From Chiua virens (lineage: Eukaryota; Basidiomycota; Agaricomycetes; Boletales; Boletaceae), in assembly GCA_019787685.1 (NCBI GenBank), contig JAHNUO010000069.1, forward strand, positions 1 through 64,000: a DNA stretch of 64,000 bases, given 5' to 3'. The notes beneath the pieces are model-generated. The model saw only the letters and a program-made list of their open reading frames with translations, did not search any database and was not told the DNA's origin. The position numbers and the translations under genes are program-made. This document shows positions 47,230 through 58,411 of the stretch, piece after piece; position 1 is the stretch's first letter; the number at the start of each line of letters is the position of its first letter.

Positions 47230-49814
47230 GGAGAACTAGGAGCACGAGGAAAGAAATACGTTGACTAGATATCGTCAAGCAGTGTCAAAGCGAGGTGATG
47301 TTAAGACTGGCTCGAACGTCTGTGGATTGTGCCCAGGGAAGTTACAGAGCGTTTATATAGAGAGCAGGGGAATCCCCAGAAAATCTGATACCGCGAGACC
47401 CACGCTCAATCGAGGTTAGTTTGTCCCCAATAACTCACAGTGTGGATTATGAAAGGTACTGCCAAGCTTCGTTGAATGGACCTGTTTCAGGATCCATGTT
47501 AGTATGCGCGAGTATTTCAGTTGATAAATACATCCGTATCGTGGGACACGGTGATCATGCTGCAGTGCGCCACCTAGCACTTGGTAGCACGTACTGTGCT
47601 GGGAACTTTCTTGTTTATCGACTTGCCAGCGGGGAACTCTACCGAGCTTACCGGGCCAGATGACGTGGACTCGCACAATCATAACACAACGGGACGAGTC
47701 ATCGGCAACATACTCCTGGTTCCGAGTCCAAAGTCCGTTCTAGACTTCCACATTTGAACGCGGTGTTTCTCCAGTCCATTGGCACGGAATGACGTAGAAG
47801 CAGCTGAGGGCGATGGTCACGATTGTTCTTAGGAATCAGGTCTTTGGCGGGCTCACTTAGGAGGTCGAGCCTACGGTGTGGATTCAAACAAGGAAGTGTA
47901 AAAGACCAGACGAGGCTGTACTAGTACGCGCCAGGTACAGTTAGACGCATCCACTAGCAGAGCGACCAACACTTTGGCTTCACGTTTATTCTTGCTGTCT
48001 TTTAGCGCGGTCCCGCAACGCCGCGGCGTGTCAAAGAAGTTTGTGTGAATCACATTGTTATAATTGACTTCGCCCGTTGCTTGCACGCCACCTGTCACCC
48101 ACGCGCTTTTTCATATATGTATATTAGTAGAGCGATTCATCATACACGCATACGTTGATAATGCAAGCCCCGACTTTGGTTGATTGCTGCACTGTCTGCA
48201 ACACGCTTGACGATACGGGCAATGAGAGCGGCACTTCGCAGTTATACAGTACTATGAGTGCGATCAGGGCTCGACTCGGGAGTTGATCAGCAGACCGAGA
48301 TAACTTACCTATCAACAAGGGTCGCTTTCAATGTGTTGCGTGCCCATGAGCTCTCAACTTGTGTGGTTTTCTCTTTCAAGTCCACACCGCAGCACACAGG
48401 AAGTGGCAACTTGGTTCCTGTTTACCAACGAAACTGTGAACTACCTGTGCTGAGCGTGGGATGGACCCTTTGCTCATAGTCCTCGTGTACTTCGGGTGGC
48501 TTGCTGTGATCCACAATATGCCACATTTTGATTATTCCGCCACATGTGTTTGCTGTGGATGTGTACTCAACCAATGATACATCGCACGTTCGGTAGCAAC
48601 TGGTCACTTGAGCGGCCTGCATTGGCAGGTACCCGCCATTCCTGTAGGATGGCTGTTAGGTTTGAAAAGATTTCTCGGCGAAAACGGTATCTCGGCGTCT
48701 GAGCGGCCGGCGATACCATGAAAACCATCGAAATATCTATGATATACCTGTTCTCAAAGGGGGGTCATCGAGGGGTGCTTCAACACTGCATATGCTGAAT
48801 GAACGAATGAGAGGTCTGTGGGAAATGGGTACGCACCAAGCTGTGGAATGTTGTCCACCCGGAAAATCAATTCTAAATTGCACAGCTTGGCACTTGAAAG
48901 ACACGACTACTGGGCGATATCCGCGTTCGAGTTCCTAGTTGGACCAAAAAGGCCGACTCGTTTCAGTCCGAGTTGCGAAAGCAGACGTACCGCATCTACT
49001 AGTATACAGAAGGCTTGAGCTTGCACTACTAGTAGCGGACCGACCACTTCCTCATCCACGTTGTCACATACTCAGGTAAGCACAATTCGTGAAGTGCCGA
49101 TGAGCTCAACTACTAGCATGATTCAATTGCAGCTGGAAGTTATAGCAGGGCATCTAGGCCAGAACTGCGCGAATATGGATATAGCTCAGGCCCCAGGCCG
49201 TAGCACTAGCAGTCGTCGAGAGGTGGCTCGCGTAATTCTAAGTGCGTTCCGTTGCTAGTACTACTGCAGTCAGACAATGTGATGCTTGGCAGTGCCTAGT
49301 CGATTTTCACGATCATCATTATTCAAGTTGGATTGTCCACTCCGGAATCGAATCCCACAGCTGGAAGTTCATTGTGTATTTCACATGTAGTATCTTCTTT
49401 GATATCGAGGGGTGATTAACATTTATCAGCGGCATTCAATGCCAGTGGTCTTACTGCCACCTTCGTCTACTCAGGACTCGGCTCGTGTATAGTACCTTCA
49501 CTGGGAATTTAAGATATTCATGTAACCTGTTTTATAATGGAACTCCTTTCGGATTCTTACGCTCACAAGTCACCATCTGACAAAGATGACATGGCCATAC
49601 TATTATCATCCATTCAACTAACTTGGAGTAACACATAAGTTTACCATGACCAAGAATGAGAATGGTTAGTTACCAAAACAGAAGTGAAAAGAGGGGTTTG
49701 TCACAATGTTCCGACAACCTAAGCTTAGTCCACGTGTCAGGGGTGATGCAGAGAAACGGAACTAAACACCATTATCACCGCCCCCTTATTACATAAGAAA
49801 GCGGACTATGTAAT
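47230..49814. other. gene-poor region left of the pogo-type element
   Basis: The first 200 bp are the promoter side of dehydrogenase B. The remaining 2.4 kb has short frames only. No domain, RNA gene or strong repeat was found. Confidence 0.35.
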
Positions 49815-49816
49815 TA

Positions 49817-52800
49817 CAGTCGAAGCTGTAATAACCCATACCTCTCGGGACAGGTCCAGGGGTATGGGTTTTGGGAGAGTATGGGTTTCGAGTGAGGCCG
49901 ACCAATGACGAGAAATTTTCATTAAGTGCCTTTGTATTCTACCGGGTCTATGTATGTACATTCTGTTCTGTTAGTGCGAGAGGATAAGTATATACAAGAC
50001 TACAGCAACTTAGGATGTGGGCTGAAAGAAGTCTGTGCACTTCGTCTGTTTCGTAGTATGCTGCATCTCGAGAGCGCGTGATCTCTTCCCAACCATATGC
50101 ACCATTGACTTGAACTTTTTCAGGATTGGGTTGTCGAAATCTTGAATATATTTCGTGAAAGCCATCAATCCCTGAAATGCCTTGTTGCGTGTGGGACATG
50201 GCACATCATTTTCGTCATCACCCGCCGCCTTGTCACTTGTCCCATCATGATCTGCTTCCCACGCTGCTTTCACCTCCATGGCAGCATCACAGATGTCCTT
50301 ATCCGTTGTGTCGAAGATATTGTGCACCTCTGCAGCCGGATTAAGAAGCTCTGCAAGATCCATTTGGTTGGAACGTTGAAGAACACCGGTCGCCTCTAGT
50401 TTGTCCAGGGCTTCGTTCAGTTCATTCTCAGCTTGTATGATTGGATCGTTCGAGCCATTGTGAGAACTGCCCAACACAACCGGCTCAATTGCGTGGATTA
50501 GAGACGAAATGGGAGGGGAAGGCTGTGCAAGAGGAGCTGACGTCGATGTGTCCATGTCAGGGAGGACTTTGGCCTTATGCCAGCAATTTTGGATTGTTGT
50601 GGTGTCTACCTTTTTCCACGCATCATCAGCGATGTGCATGGCCTCGAGCTGGTCAATATCATAGATCTGCGAGGGTGTAACACCACCTTCATAGAGATTG
50701 ATGGCACGTAGAATAAACTGAGCACGATACTTGGCCTTGAAGCACCAGATGATACCCTGATCGTTTGGCTGAACATGTGTGGTGAGGTTGGGCTCAAAGT
50801 TGATGACTTGGATGTTGGTGAGGGTGTCCGGCACGACGTGTCCCGAAAAATTGTCCTGCAAAAGTAGGACTTTCTGAGCCTCATTCCTGAGCCTCTGATC
50901 CCAATCCAACAGCCACTCTTGATATAGTGTGGTCGTCATCCATGCCTTGGCATTGTTCCGATAGTTAAACCCATGTTGTTCGCCAGTCTTGTTTCGGAAT
51001 GCGCGTGGCTTGCAAGCTTTTCCAGTAATGAATGGAGGGAGTTTTTTGGACCCGTCCACATTTGCAGTGAATGCAAAGGTGAGTTGTATCTTCTTCCCCT
51101 TGGTTCCAGAGGTCTGCTTGTTTGTGAGCCCACGGTCTGGCGGCATGCTGCAGAGAAGTGTTTCGTGGCATGAGCCTAAGTGTTGACACCATAACTAATG
51201 AAAGTTGGCAAGAACATACGCATAGAAAAGTGCAGTTTCATCCATATTACAAATGTCACGCCGCTCATAACCACCTTCCTTGATGAGCTCTTGAATGCGA
51301 AGTTGCTCCTTTGCAGCAGTGTCAGGATGTGTGGACGCAGCTTCACCATGTCGCTTGATATTCTTCAACCCATTTCGTGTCTTGAAACTGGCCAACCACC
51401 CGTCGCTCAGCGTGAGCCGTTCATCTTTTGGCACGCAAGCAAGATCAGCAAAGGTCTTCCATTTCTGGCGAAGAACTTCGCCCGTGAGAATCAGCCCGTC
51501 TGCCATCGCCTTTGAAACCCAAAGTTCCAACATTTCTGTAACTTCAGGGTGTTGGGTCTGGCGGACTCTTTTGGCAGAGGGTGCAGAATCCCTGTTCGTC
51601 TGATATTCAGCTCGCCACCTTTCTTCATCTTTGACCCATGAGGAGATCAATGGCTGCTTGATCCCGAGGCAAGGATAGACCTTTTGGAAGTGGGCTGCTG
51701 TTTTTGTCTGGACCTGACCATGTTTATTATGCCAATCCAAGATCTCAATTCGTTGTTGCAGTGTTGCATTTCCTGTTTTTTTTTTTACCTCTGTAGGCAG
51801 CTTGGACTTCTTGGCAGGTGTCGGAGTGCTCTTAGTTGGACCTATGCAAATGGGACACTTAGTATAGTGTGCAGCATCATCAAGAGTCAAAATCCTACAC
51901 TTCCGCTTCTTCGAGGGAGCCCCACTCTTTCTCCCAGCAAGTACCTCTAGCTTCTGGACAATTTCTTTGTCCTTTGGACATAACTTCTCAAGACTTTGTC
52001 CATAATTAGAAGCACCATTTAAGATTTCGACCACCCGTTCTTCATCAACCAGATTCCCATCACCATCAAGCCAGTCTTAGTCAGCTTCCGAGACAGGTTG
52101 ACCAGCTTTCAGCAGTGCCTCAAGCTTGGCTTTCCGGTCCTGAGTCTGATCGCTGAAGGTAATATATCCCAGCTGTAGTGCAATACTCAGGGGGATTGAA
52201 AGAATAGAAAAGAGGGTGAAGGAATGCGATTCCGTTCGACCCAGGGACAACACTGAGTTGGTGAACGACGAATAATGGTTTTTGAGTAGTCCGAGGTGAA
52301 TCCGGGGCGAATCCGGATTAAAATGGATAGAAAGGCGGACATGGCAATCCAAATCCGGATCGATAAAACACGAGGAAAGCGAGAGAAAACGAACGTCAAC
52401 CAAAAACGATGTGAGACAGATGCACACGGGCAAAAGCTACTGTATTTTTGTCAATACAGTGAATTTATAGTCCTCGGGAATACCCTCAGACTCGTCTTAA
52501 GTAAGGATAATAATAAAAAGAAGGTTTTCGTATGGTATAAAGTTCGAAAGGCACCCGAACGTCCCTGCAAGGGCTGCGTGACATGGTCTAGCCAATGCTA
52601 AGTATGAATAAGGAGCATCAAAAATAAAATAAAAGAGTCCGAGGCAAAACGGGCGCGGATACAGCAATCCAGATGAGTTCGCACATGCAGACAGATCAGG
52701 ATCGGGATTGGGTGATGACAGGGTGCAGAAACGTGCTATGCGAGCACAGGGAATACCTATTCCCTACATCGTGAAGCTTGGTTAAACCCTTATTTAGAAC

Positions 52801-53089
52801 CTCGATAGGTTTCATGACTAGGATGTCGAGAATCTTGGGATGTTCTTGGGTCGTTCTTACCATCCCAGGACAGAAGGAAAAAATATTATATAAAAAATTT
52901 CCCAATAAAGCACCCTATTCACACACATTATGGGTTATGAAGGCTAAAAAATGCTATGGGTTATGGGTTATGACAGAGTTATGGGTTATGGACACAAAAT
53001 CCCTGCAAACGGACATGGGAAATGGAAAAATGTATGGGTTTTCACAGAGTATGGGTTATCTGGGGTATGGGTTATATCAGCTTCGACTG
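49817..53089 (-). mobile_element. pogo/Tigger-like DNA transposon, complete ends
   Basis: The element is 3273 bp with TA target duplications at 49815-49816 and 53090-53091. Terminal inverted repeats of 26 bp start CAGTCGAAGCTG and match at 24 positions; the difference is a TA/AT swap. Inside each end the word ATGGGTTAT, or its complement TAACCCAT, is repeated: at least six copies at 52920-53075 and two related copies at 49835-49890. These are likely transposase binding sites. One transposase gene is read on the minus strand. The ends, TA duplication and CENP-B-like HTH plus DDE enzyme place it in the pogo branch of Tc1/mariner. Confidence 0.93.
50010..52160 (-). pseudogene. pogo/Tigger-like transposase, one in-frame stop
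   Basis: The main part has two exons joined at a GTATGT donor near 51219 and a CTGCAG acceptor near 51149, restoring FYAMPPDRGLT across the junction. It has an N-terminal helix-turn-helix (ATLQQRIEILDWHNKHG, IKQPLISSWVKDEE), a CENP-B-type DNA-binding half (ELWVSKAMADG, SDGWLASFKTRNGLK) and a DDE domain with aspartates in ICNMDETALFY, LLLQDNFSGH and HVQPNDQGII. The tail is acidic and ends TDFFQPTS. Upstream the same frame continues as KLEALLKAGQPVSEAD, a TAA stop at about 52078, then DWLDGDGNLVDEE, a block that is continuous in related fungal transposases. No in-frame ATG lies soon after the stop, so the gene is probably dead or needs readthrough or an unseen exon. Confidence 0.82.
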
Positions 53090-53091
53090 TA

Positions 53092-53733
53092 CTTATTGAA
53101 ACACCAAATTCACGGAGTTCAAATTTATTAGCTTTTTCCTTGGAACTTTTCAGGAATTGGACATCCGGTCCGCCTTTAAGGCTGTTCAGTGTGTATGTGT
53201 GCAGATCCCAAATCGGGTTCTGAGCATTTGAACTTGAAAGGAGCACACAATATGAGGGACATAAAAAGCATGCAGCTTCTGAGTGTGGTCCCAACCACTT
53301 GGTTGTACATCTGACTTTTATTTTGCATACTGACTTGGAACGACACACATATCACGACCAATACCCTACCATTGTATCTAACTTGCTGGGAATTGCTTGT
53401 GTAATCAATATCATACAACATTGCAGATCTGACCGAGGTCCGATAAGGGGTTACACAAATTTATAGGATCGTTGCCATACTACGAGGATGATTTACATTA
53501 TTACCATGGAATATACATACTAGCAAGGCATTGGCGCATTTCTTGTATACTACTGCAATTGTGGTAGTTGCTGGTAATGTCTTTAGTGCTTTCGAAACTT
53601 CTGTAATTACTGCAAGGAGTTATAAGCCCTTATCGCAGCCAACACCGTTAGTAGGCAATAAATACATTTACATTTTGAACGAGCCATCGAACTACTCATA
53701 ATTAAAAGTAGATTTGGATGGTCATTGTCATAG
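53092..53733. other. intergenic between pogo-type element and Plavaka transposase
   Basis: No gene is seen. The 3' end of the Plavaka element should lie here, but I could not find a matching inverted repeat. Confidence 0.35.
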
Positions 53734-56700
53734 CTAGAAATAAGCATCCGAGTCGCTGTCCTCATAGCCGTCACTCATACTGTTGTCACTATTTACATCT
53801 GAATCGTCCTCGTCCTCGTCCTCTTCGTCAGGATTCTCATCGCTTTGAGATACATGCCTTGGGCGAGTATCTTCAATACGATCGACCTCTTCTTCTTCAT
53901 CGCCAGCAGATAATTGGTCGTCAACCAGCCCATGGTTGTGTCGTAAGTACGCGGTGTCATGACCTACACCAATTGCCGCATAGCGAGTGAACATATCTCG
54001 ATCAGCAAAACTAATATTGTTAGCATGCAAGAGGTCGAGATATGTGAAATAAAACTCACATATTTACATAATACCTTGCCCAATCATCAGACTCCCCAGG
54101 TAGTCTGGCTACTGACATGCTGCCCCGTAAGAATTGATCGGTGCGACCATCTATGAAAGCTGGAATGAGGTGACATCCACAGATCACCAGGGAGGGATCC
54201 AGAAAGCCGAAAGCAGGGCTCTCTCCGTCTTCAGGCACAAATCCAATCTTTGGAAGAGTGCACTGCTGGAAACCCCACCTATGGTCCGGATCAATTCCTA
54301 GCCAACGGACCCAGAGGACCTCCATCGTCTCCTTTGAACCGCTAACACCACCGGGAGAGTAGGAAACGTCAATACGGAATGCCTTGAGTAGCTGACAGTA
54401 CCAGAAGGGGTGATAGTTGGGACCTTCTTCCCTCGACAGAGTCATGAGGAAAGAAGAACGGTTTGTCCGCAGGCAATCATGGGCTCTGCGGATATCATAG
54501 CTTGTGTAGTTGATGCAAACAATTTTCGACTCCACGATCCGGTCTGGGTTCAGAAGATGCAATTCATTTCGTTCCTCCGGGGTGAATAGCCGCTCGTCGC
54601 CGTCAAAATCCAGGCGGAGTAATCTGGACAACAGGTGGTCCTTGAGACATGCAGTGAAATCAGGCTAGGAGACATGTAAGCATGTATATGTATCAACCAA
54701 AGTCACTCGCCTTAATAGCCGGGTCGTCAATATGGTTGACAAGGAACCGAGGGAGATTAAGGACATTGTCCTTTCGAGCTTGGCTTGCCATCGAGTGATG
54801 CAATGTCGGCGAAGAGTCAACATCATCTGTAACTTGGTCCTGGTCGTGCTGTCGTCTCAGAAGAGTGCGACGACGCTCTTGCCTCGCAAACTGTTCCTCG
54901 ACATTCTTCTTGTTCGATAGTCCATACATCTTCTTGATTTGACGGTGCGCCAGCTCTCCCTGAAGGCACACGTATGTCAGAGGTACGTCAGAGACATGCT
55001 GCAAGAAAAAATAAACCTTCAGGAAAAAGCTTTACACTTACAATTTGGGTTGAGAACAAGTCAGTCGTCCCGAACATCTTGATCATTGCAACGTAGTCAC
55101 CCAGGGCGTGGAACTTGTACGTGTTGAGATTGAATGTTTTTGGGAGCAAGGCCGCTGAGCGCACTTCTTTCTTTCGACGTCCAGCGTTGACCTCCGCCAA
55201 TTCCCTCCTCTGCCGTTGCGCAGCTCCCATGGGTAACTCATGAGTTTTGAAGGCGGTGCAGGTGGCTCGTTGAAAGTGGCGAAGCTGATCACAAAGGGTC
55301 CGTAACGACTGTTGGAGGAGTGTGAGCGAATCGTCCGTGTGAATTCGAAGTTTGGCCAATGTATGCCATTTGGAGAGTCGGAATAGGAGGCGCTGAATGT
55401 TTAAGTCGTGCGCATGAGGGAAAAGTCCTTCGAACACGGGGATGGAACACTGCAGTGAAGCTCATTAAGCACTGCGAACCGAGACGCGCGAAAGATCCTA
55501 CCTGTAGTACGTGCTCAAAGAACCATGCCGGTCGCTGGCTTGTGTCCGCTACATCCGGAGGGAAACGGCGGATTGCGTTCAATCCAAAAGATGGTATTTG
55601 CATGAATCTATCAGATTAATTGTCAGCAATCACGTTCAAATTACCCTTGGAAGAATGTCGAGCACACCGTTCATTGAGTATGTCGATCCCATGTGAATCG
55701 GCAGCATAAATCAATTGGAGCAGATGCTTGAGAACCGATTTGAGAATGCCAAGCTCGAACTCGTGGAGTAAATCTACAACTAGAATCAGGTACAGGCTGA
55801 ATCCCGAGGGTGAGAGTCGCTCGCAAAAAGAATTCTGAGAGGGTTAGTGAGGTCACTCCCAATAAGTCGAAGAGGATTCTTACCAAAGTCGGAACCAGGG
55901 ATTCGTCTTTGAGAAGGGTTTCTACAGCTGTACCCTTCAACGGCCAGCCAAGTACATAGATTGCCCGTCACGCGAGTTTGATCTTATCCGCCAAGTAGGT
56001 TCTTGCCTGAGAAATTCTTGCAGCAACGTCTCTGAGAAATCCGGTCCAATGGAACTTTGATTTGGGGATGAGGCAGCGAGGACAGGGGCAGCAGCCTTTG
56101 TCCCGGATGGTAGCAAGGAGAACTCTTCCAAATTCAAATAATCAGTTTCACACCAGCAAGCGTATGCAATTGACTCACTTTTCTGGATAGTCGGCTGAGT
56201 AAGTAAATATCCTAGGGTATACTCTCCTGGTGATGCCGTCGAAGCATTTCACGACGATTCCATTCTTGTAAGCCTCGACGAAATCATCGTCCAGCAATAA
56301 CGTCCAGATCGCTTGAATGAGTTCTCGTTTGCAATGAGTGAGAAGGTCACGGTTGTGTTTCTTGCCAGACACCGAGGATAAAATTTTTTTGATGGACTCC
56401 GGAAGCTGAGAGGTTGGGTGAGACTTCGAGAGCAGCGCAAGAAAGCAGAAAATCAACCTACAGAAGGGATAAACGCAATCAGATGACAGCACCCTGACTG
56501 AGGATTGGATCGAACATATTTGGAGAGGTTTCCAAAGAAAAGATAGATGGGCCACGCAGACGCATGCCCAAACTGGGCGAGTCGAGTCGAATCCAACCAG
56601 AACATGAGGCCTGCAACTACTCTTTCCAACTTGCAGCTGTCGTCTCTTCTCTGTTTCATTATTTCATCGTGGGCTTGGTTCCAGGCATCCGAGGCGTACA

Positions 56701-57941
56701 GTTCATCATAGACACGTTGCTGGCGACCAGTGACCGGAGATTTCCAAATCCTTTTGAAAGGGGTGAAATGGAAACTCTTCGATGATACCTCTGCGAATAC
56801 TGCTCGTACGACATCCATGATAGGCCTATAACGAAGACCATCCACAGAGAACGTCAGTCCATTGCCTTCGACCTTCTTTTCCCTTGTGGGTACTGATATG
56901 TCGACCGATGTACGTTTCCATCTGTCGACCCCGAAGACATCTCCTGTCGGTATTTCCTTCTCAGCAGTGTCAAACCGAGATGTTTCTCTGGAGGAGTCAA
57001 ACCTAGACAGATCCTGGATGTCGAAGTCGGGGGCTTGGAGGACCTCATGGACCAGTCGGGTGATTTCTGAATCAGATTTCTGAGTGCTTCCGGTGTTTTT
57101 CCAGGTCATGAGTCGCCAGATAGACATATTGGACCATGGCCAAGGCGGGACGTAGTCACCATGCAATGCCTTGGCCGAGCTAGGGAGAATGTCCTGGCTA
57201 GACTGAGACAATTCCTCCATAGAAACAAAAGAGTCGGGATCGTGCGATGGGCGATGGCGATATGCACGTGCAATGCCGAACTTATTGAACTGTGTGGTGA
57301 AGGAATCCCACACGTGCAGAAAGACACGTGGGATAATGGAAGTGGTCGCAGGGGCAGGATGGGGGTCAATTGCTGGCAACGGTGGCTCAGGGAGCAAGTC
57401 TCGATATTTTGCAGGCAGTCGTCGATTACGAGGGGGAAGGGGCTGGCTTGCGATCTCAGGGGCATCGGGTATTTGTTGCGAGGAAGATTCAATGGGCACA
57501 TCGGGTGTAACCTGCGAGGGTGGGGCATCTTGGGTATGGGCATGTGGTCGCTGCTGACTCAAAATGCCCTGATTCAGAAGGAGCAGGGTTTGAGCTGCAG
57601 GAAAGACTCGAAATGGGCAAGACCTCACCTCACTGACCTCCATGACCAACGCCAAAGGACCAATACTCGAGGGCCCTGGAAGATTTGATTGCCTATCGCA
57701 CTGGAATCCATCTGAGTAACACATTCAAAGAATTCATGATAGAAAGCCGTACCTTATCAGCGCCAAGTCTGACCCGCTTGTTGGGAGGCTCCTCCATCAA
57801 CAGAAAGGTCGAACTAGCGCGTGCGAGTCGCTCAGCCTGTGCAGGACCGTAAACGTCGCACGTAGATCGATGCTGCGTCAGGCCCCTCCGGGATAAGAAG
57901 GTGCGGGAACAATCTGGGTGGCACCTGAAGGTAGTGGCCAT
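53734..57941 (-). CDS. Plavaka-type transposase (CMC superfamily)
   Basis: A multi-exon transposase of about 1100-1200 residues is read on the minus strand. It starts MATTFRCHPDCSRTFLSRRG with a C2H2 finger typical of Plavaka N-termini. Conserved blocks follow: PWPWSNMSIWRLMTW, FTPFKRIWKSPVTGR with YDELYASDAW (about 56.7 kb), KRELIQAIWTLLLDDDFV, VYPRIFTYSADYPEK (56.2 kb), VVDLLHEFELGILKS (55.7 kb), CTAFKTHELP and FNLNTYKFHALGDYVAMI (55.1 kb), FGTTDLFSTQ...GELAHRQIKKMYG, and near the end DRDMFTRYAAIGVGH. An acidic tail (DEEDEDEDDSDVNSD) ends at 53734. Introns interrupt it many times; only some junctions were checked, and one 5' junction near 57725 does not resolve cleanly, so intactness is unproven. 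The product would cut and paste its own element in the nucleus. Confidence 0.8.
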
Positions 57942-58114
57942 CAGTGGTAAGCTGTGGTACTGAAGTACGAGACGGTGGGAGTCCAAGCTTGAGATGAAGT
58001 TGGAGGCCGGGAGTGTCCTTGGGTTTTGTTCCCAATAGTGGCGGAGACCGATTGCTTCGATCTCAGAAAAGAACAAGAGCGTTGAGAAAATGAGGTGATG
58101 ATGTGAGTGAAAGT

Positions 58115-58257
58115 ATTGAGAACACGTTGCGATCAAAAGGGCAAGCACTCACCGCATGTTCTGATTGTAATGATGCCAATGAAAATGCTGAGGGCACGTT
58201 GGAATCAGAAGCGACGTAAGCACTCACTTGTTGACACCGCAAGTTCTGGGCTGTAAT
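58115..58257. repeat. imperfect tandem duplication, ~72 bp unit
   Basis: The segments 58115-58172 and about 58187-58257 align: both read (A/G)(C/T)TGAG, CACGTTG, ATCA, AAGCACTCAC, CGCA-GTTCTG and TGTAAT in order. The unit lies between the Plavaka transposase and its partner gene, possibly in the transposase promoter. Confidence 0.5.
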
Positions 58258-58411
58258 CTGAGGGGTTAACCGCTCAACGTCACTGGACGTACCTGATGTA
58301 AGGCAAGGATTCTACAAACTATAGGCCAAAAGATCACCGCGATGTTGTAAGTGAAAACGGATTATACATAAACAATAAAAGAAAAACGCTACATCATGCT
58401 GGTAAAAAAAA

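Noticed and set aside
49330..49400. tRNA-like GGGATTCGATTCC sequence on the minus strand
   Set aside because: No A-box or cloverleaf can be drawn around it.
52077..52433. 118-codon minus frame upstream of the transposase as a separate gene
   Set aside because: Its last part is the transposase N-terminus cut off by the TAA; the earlier part looks like untranslated element sequence.
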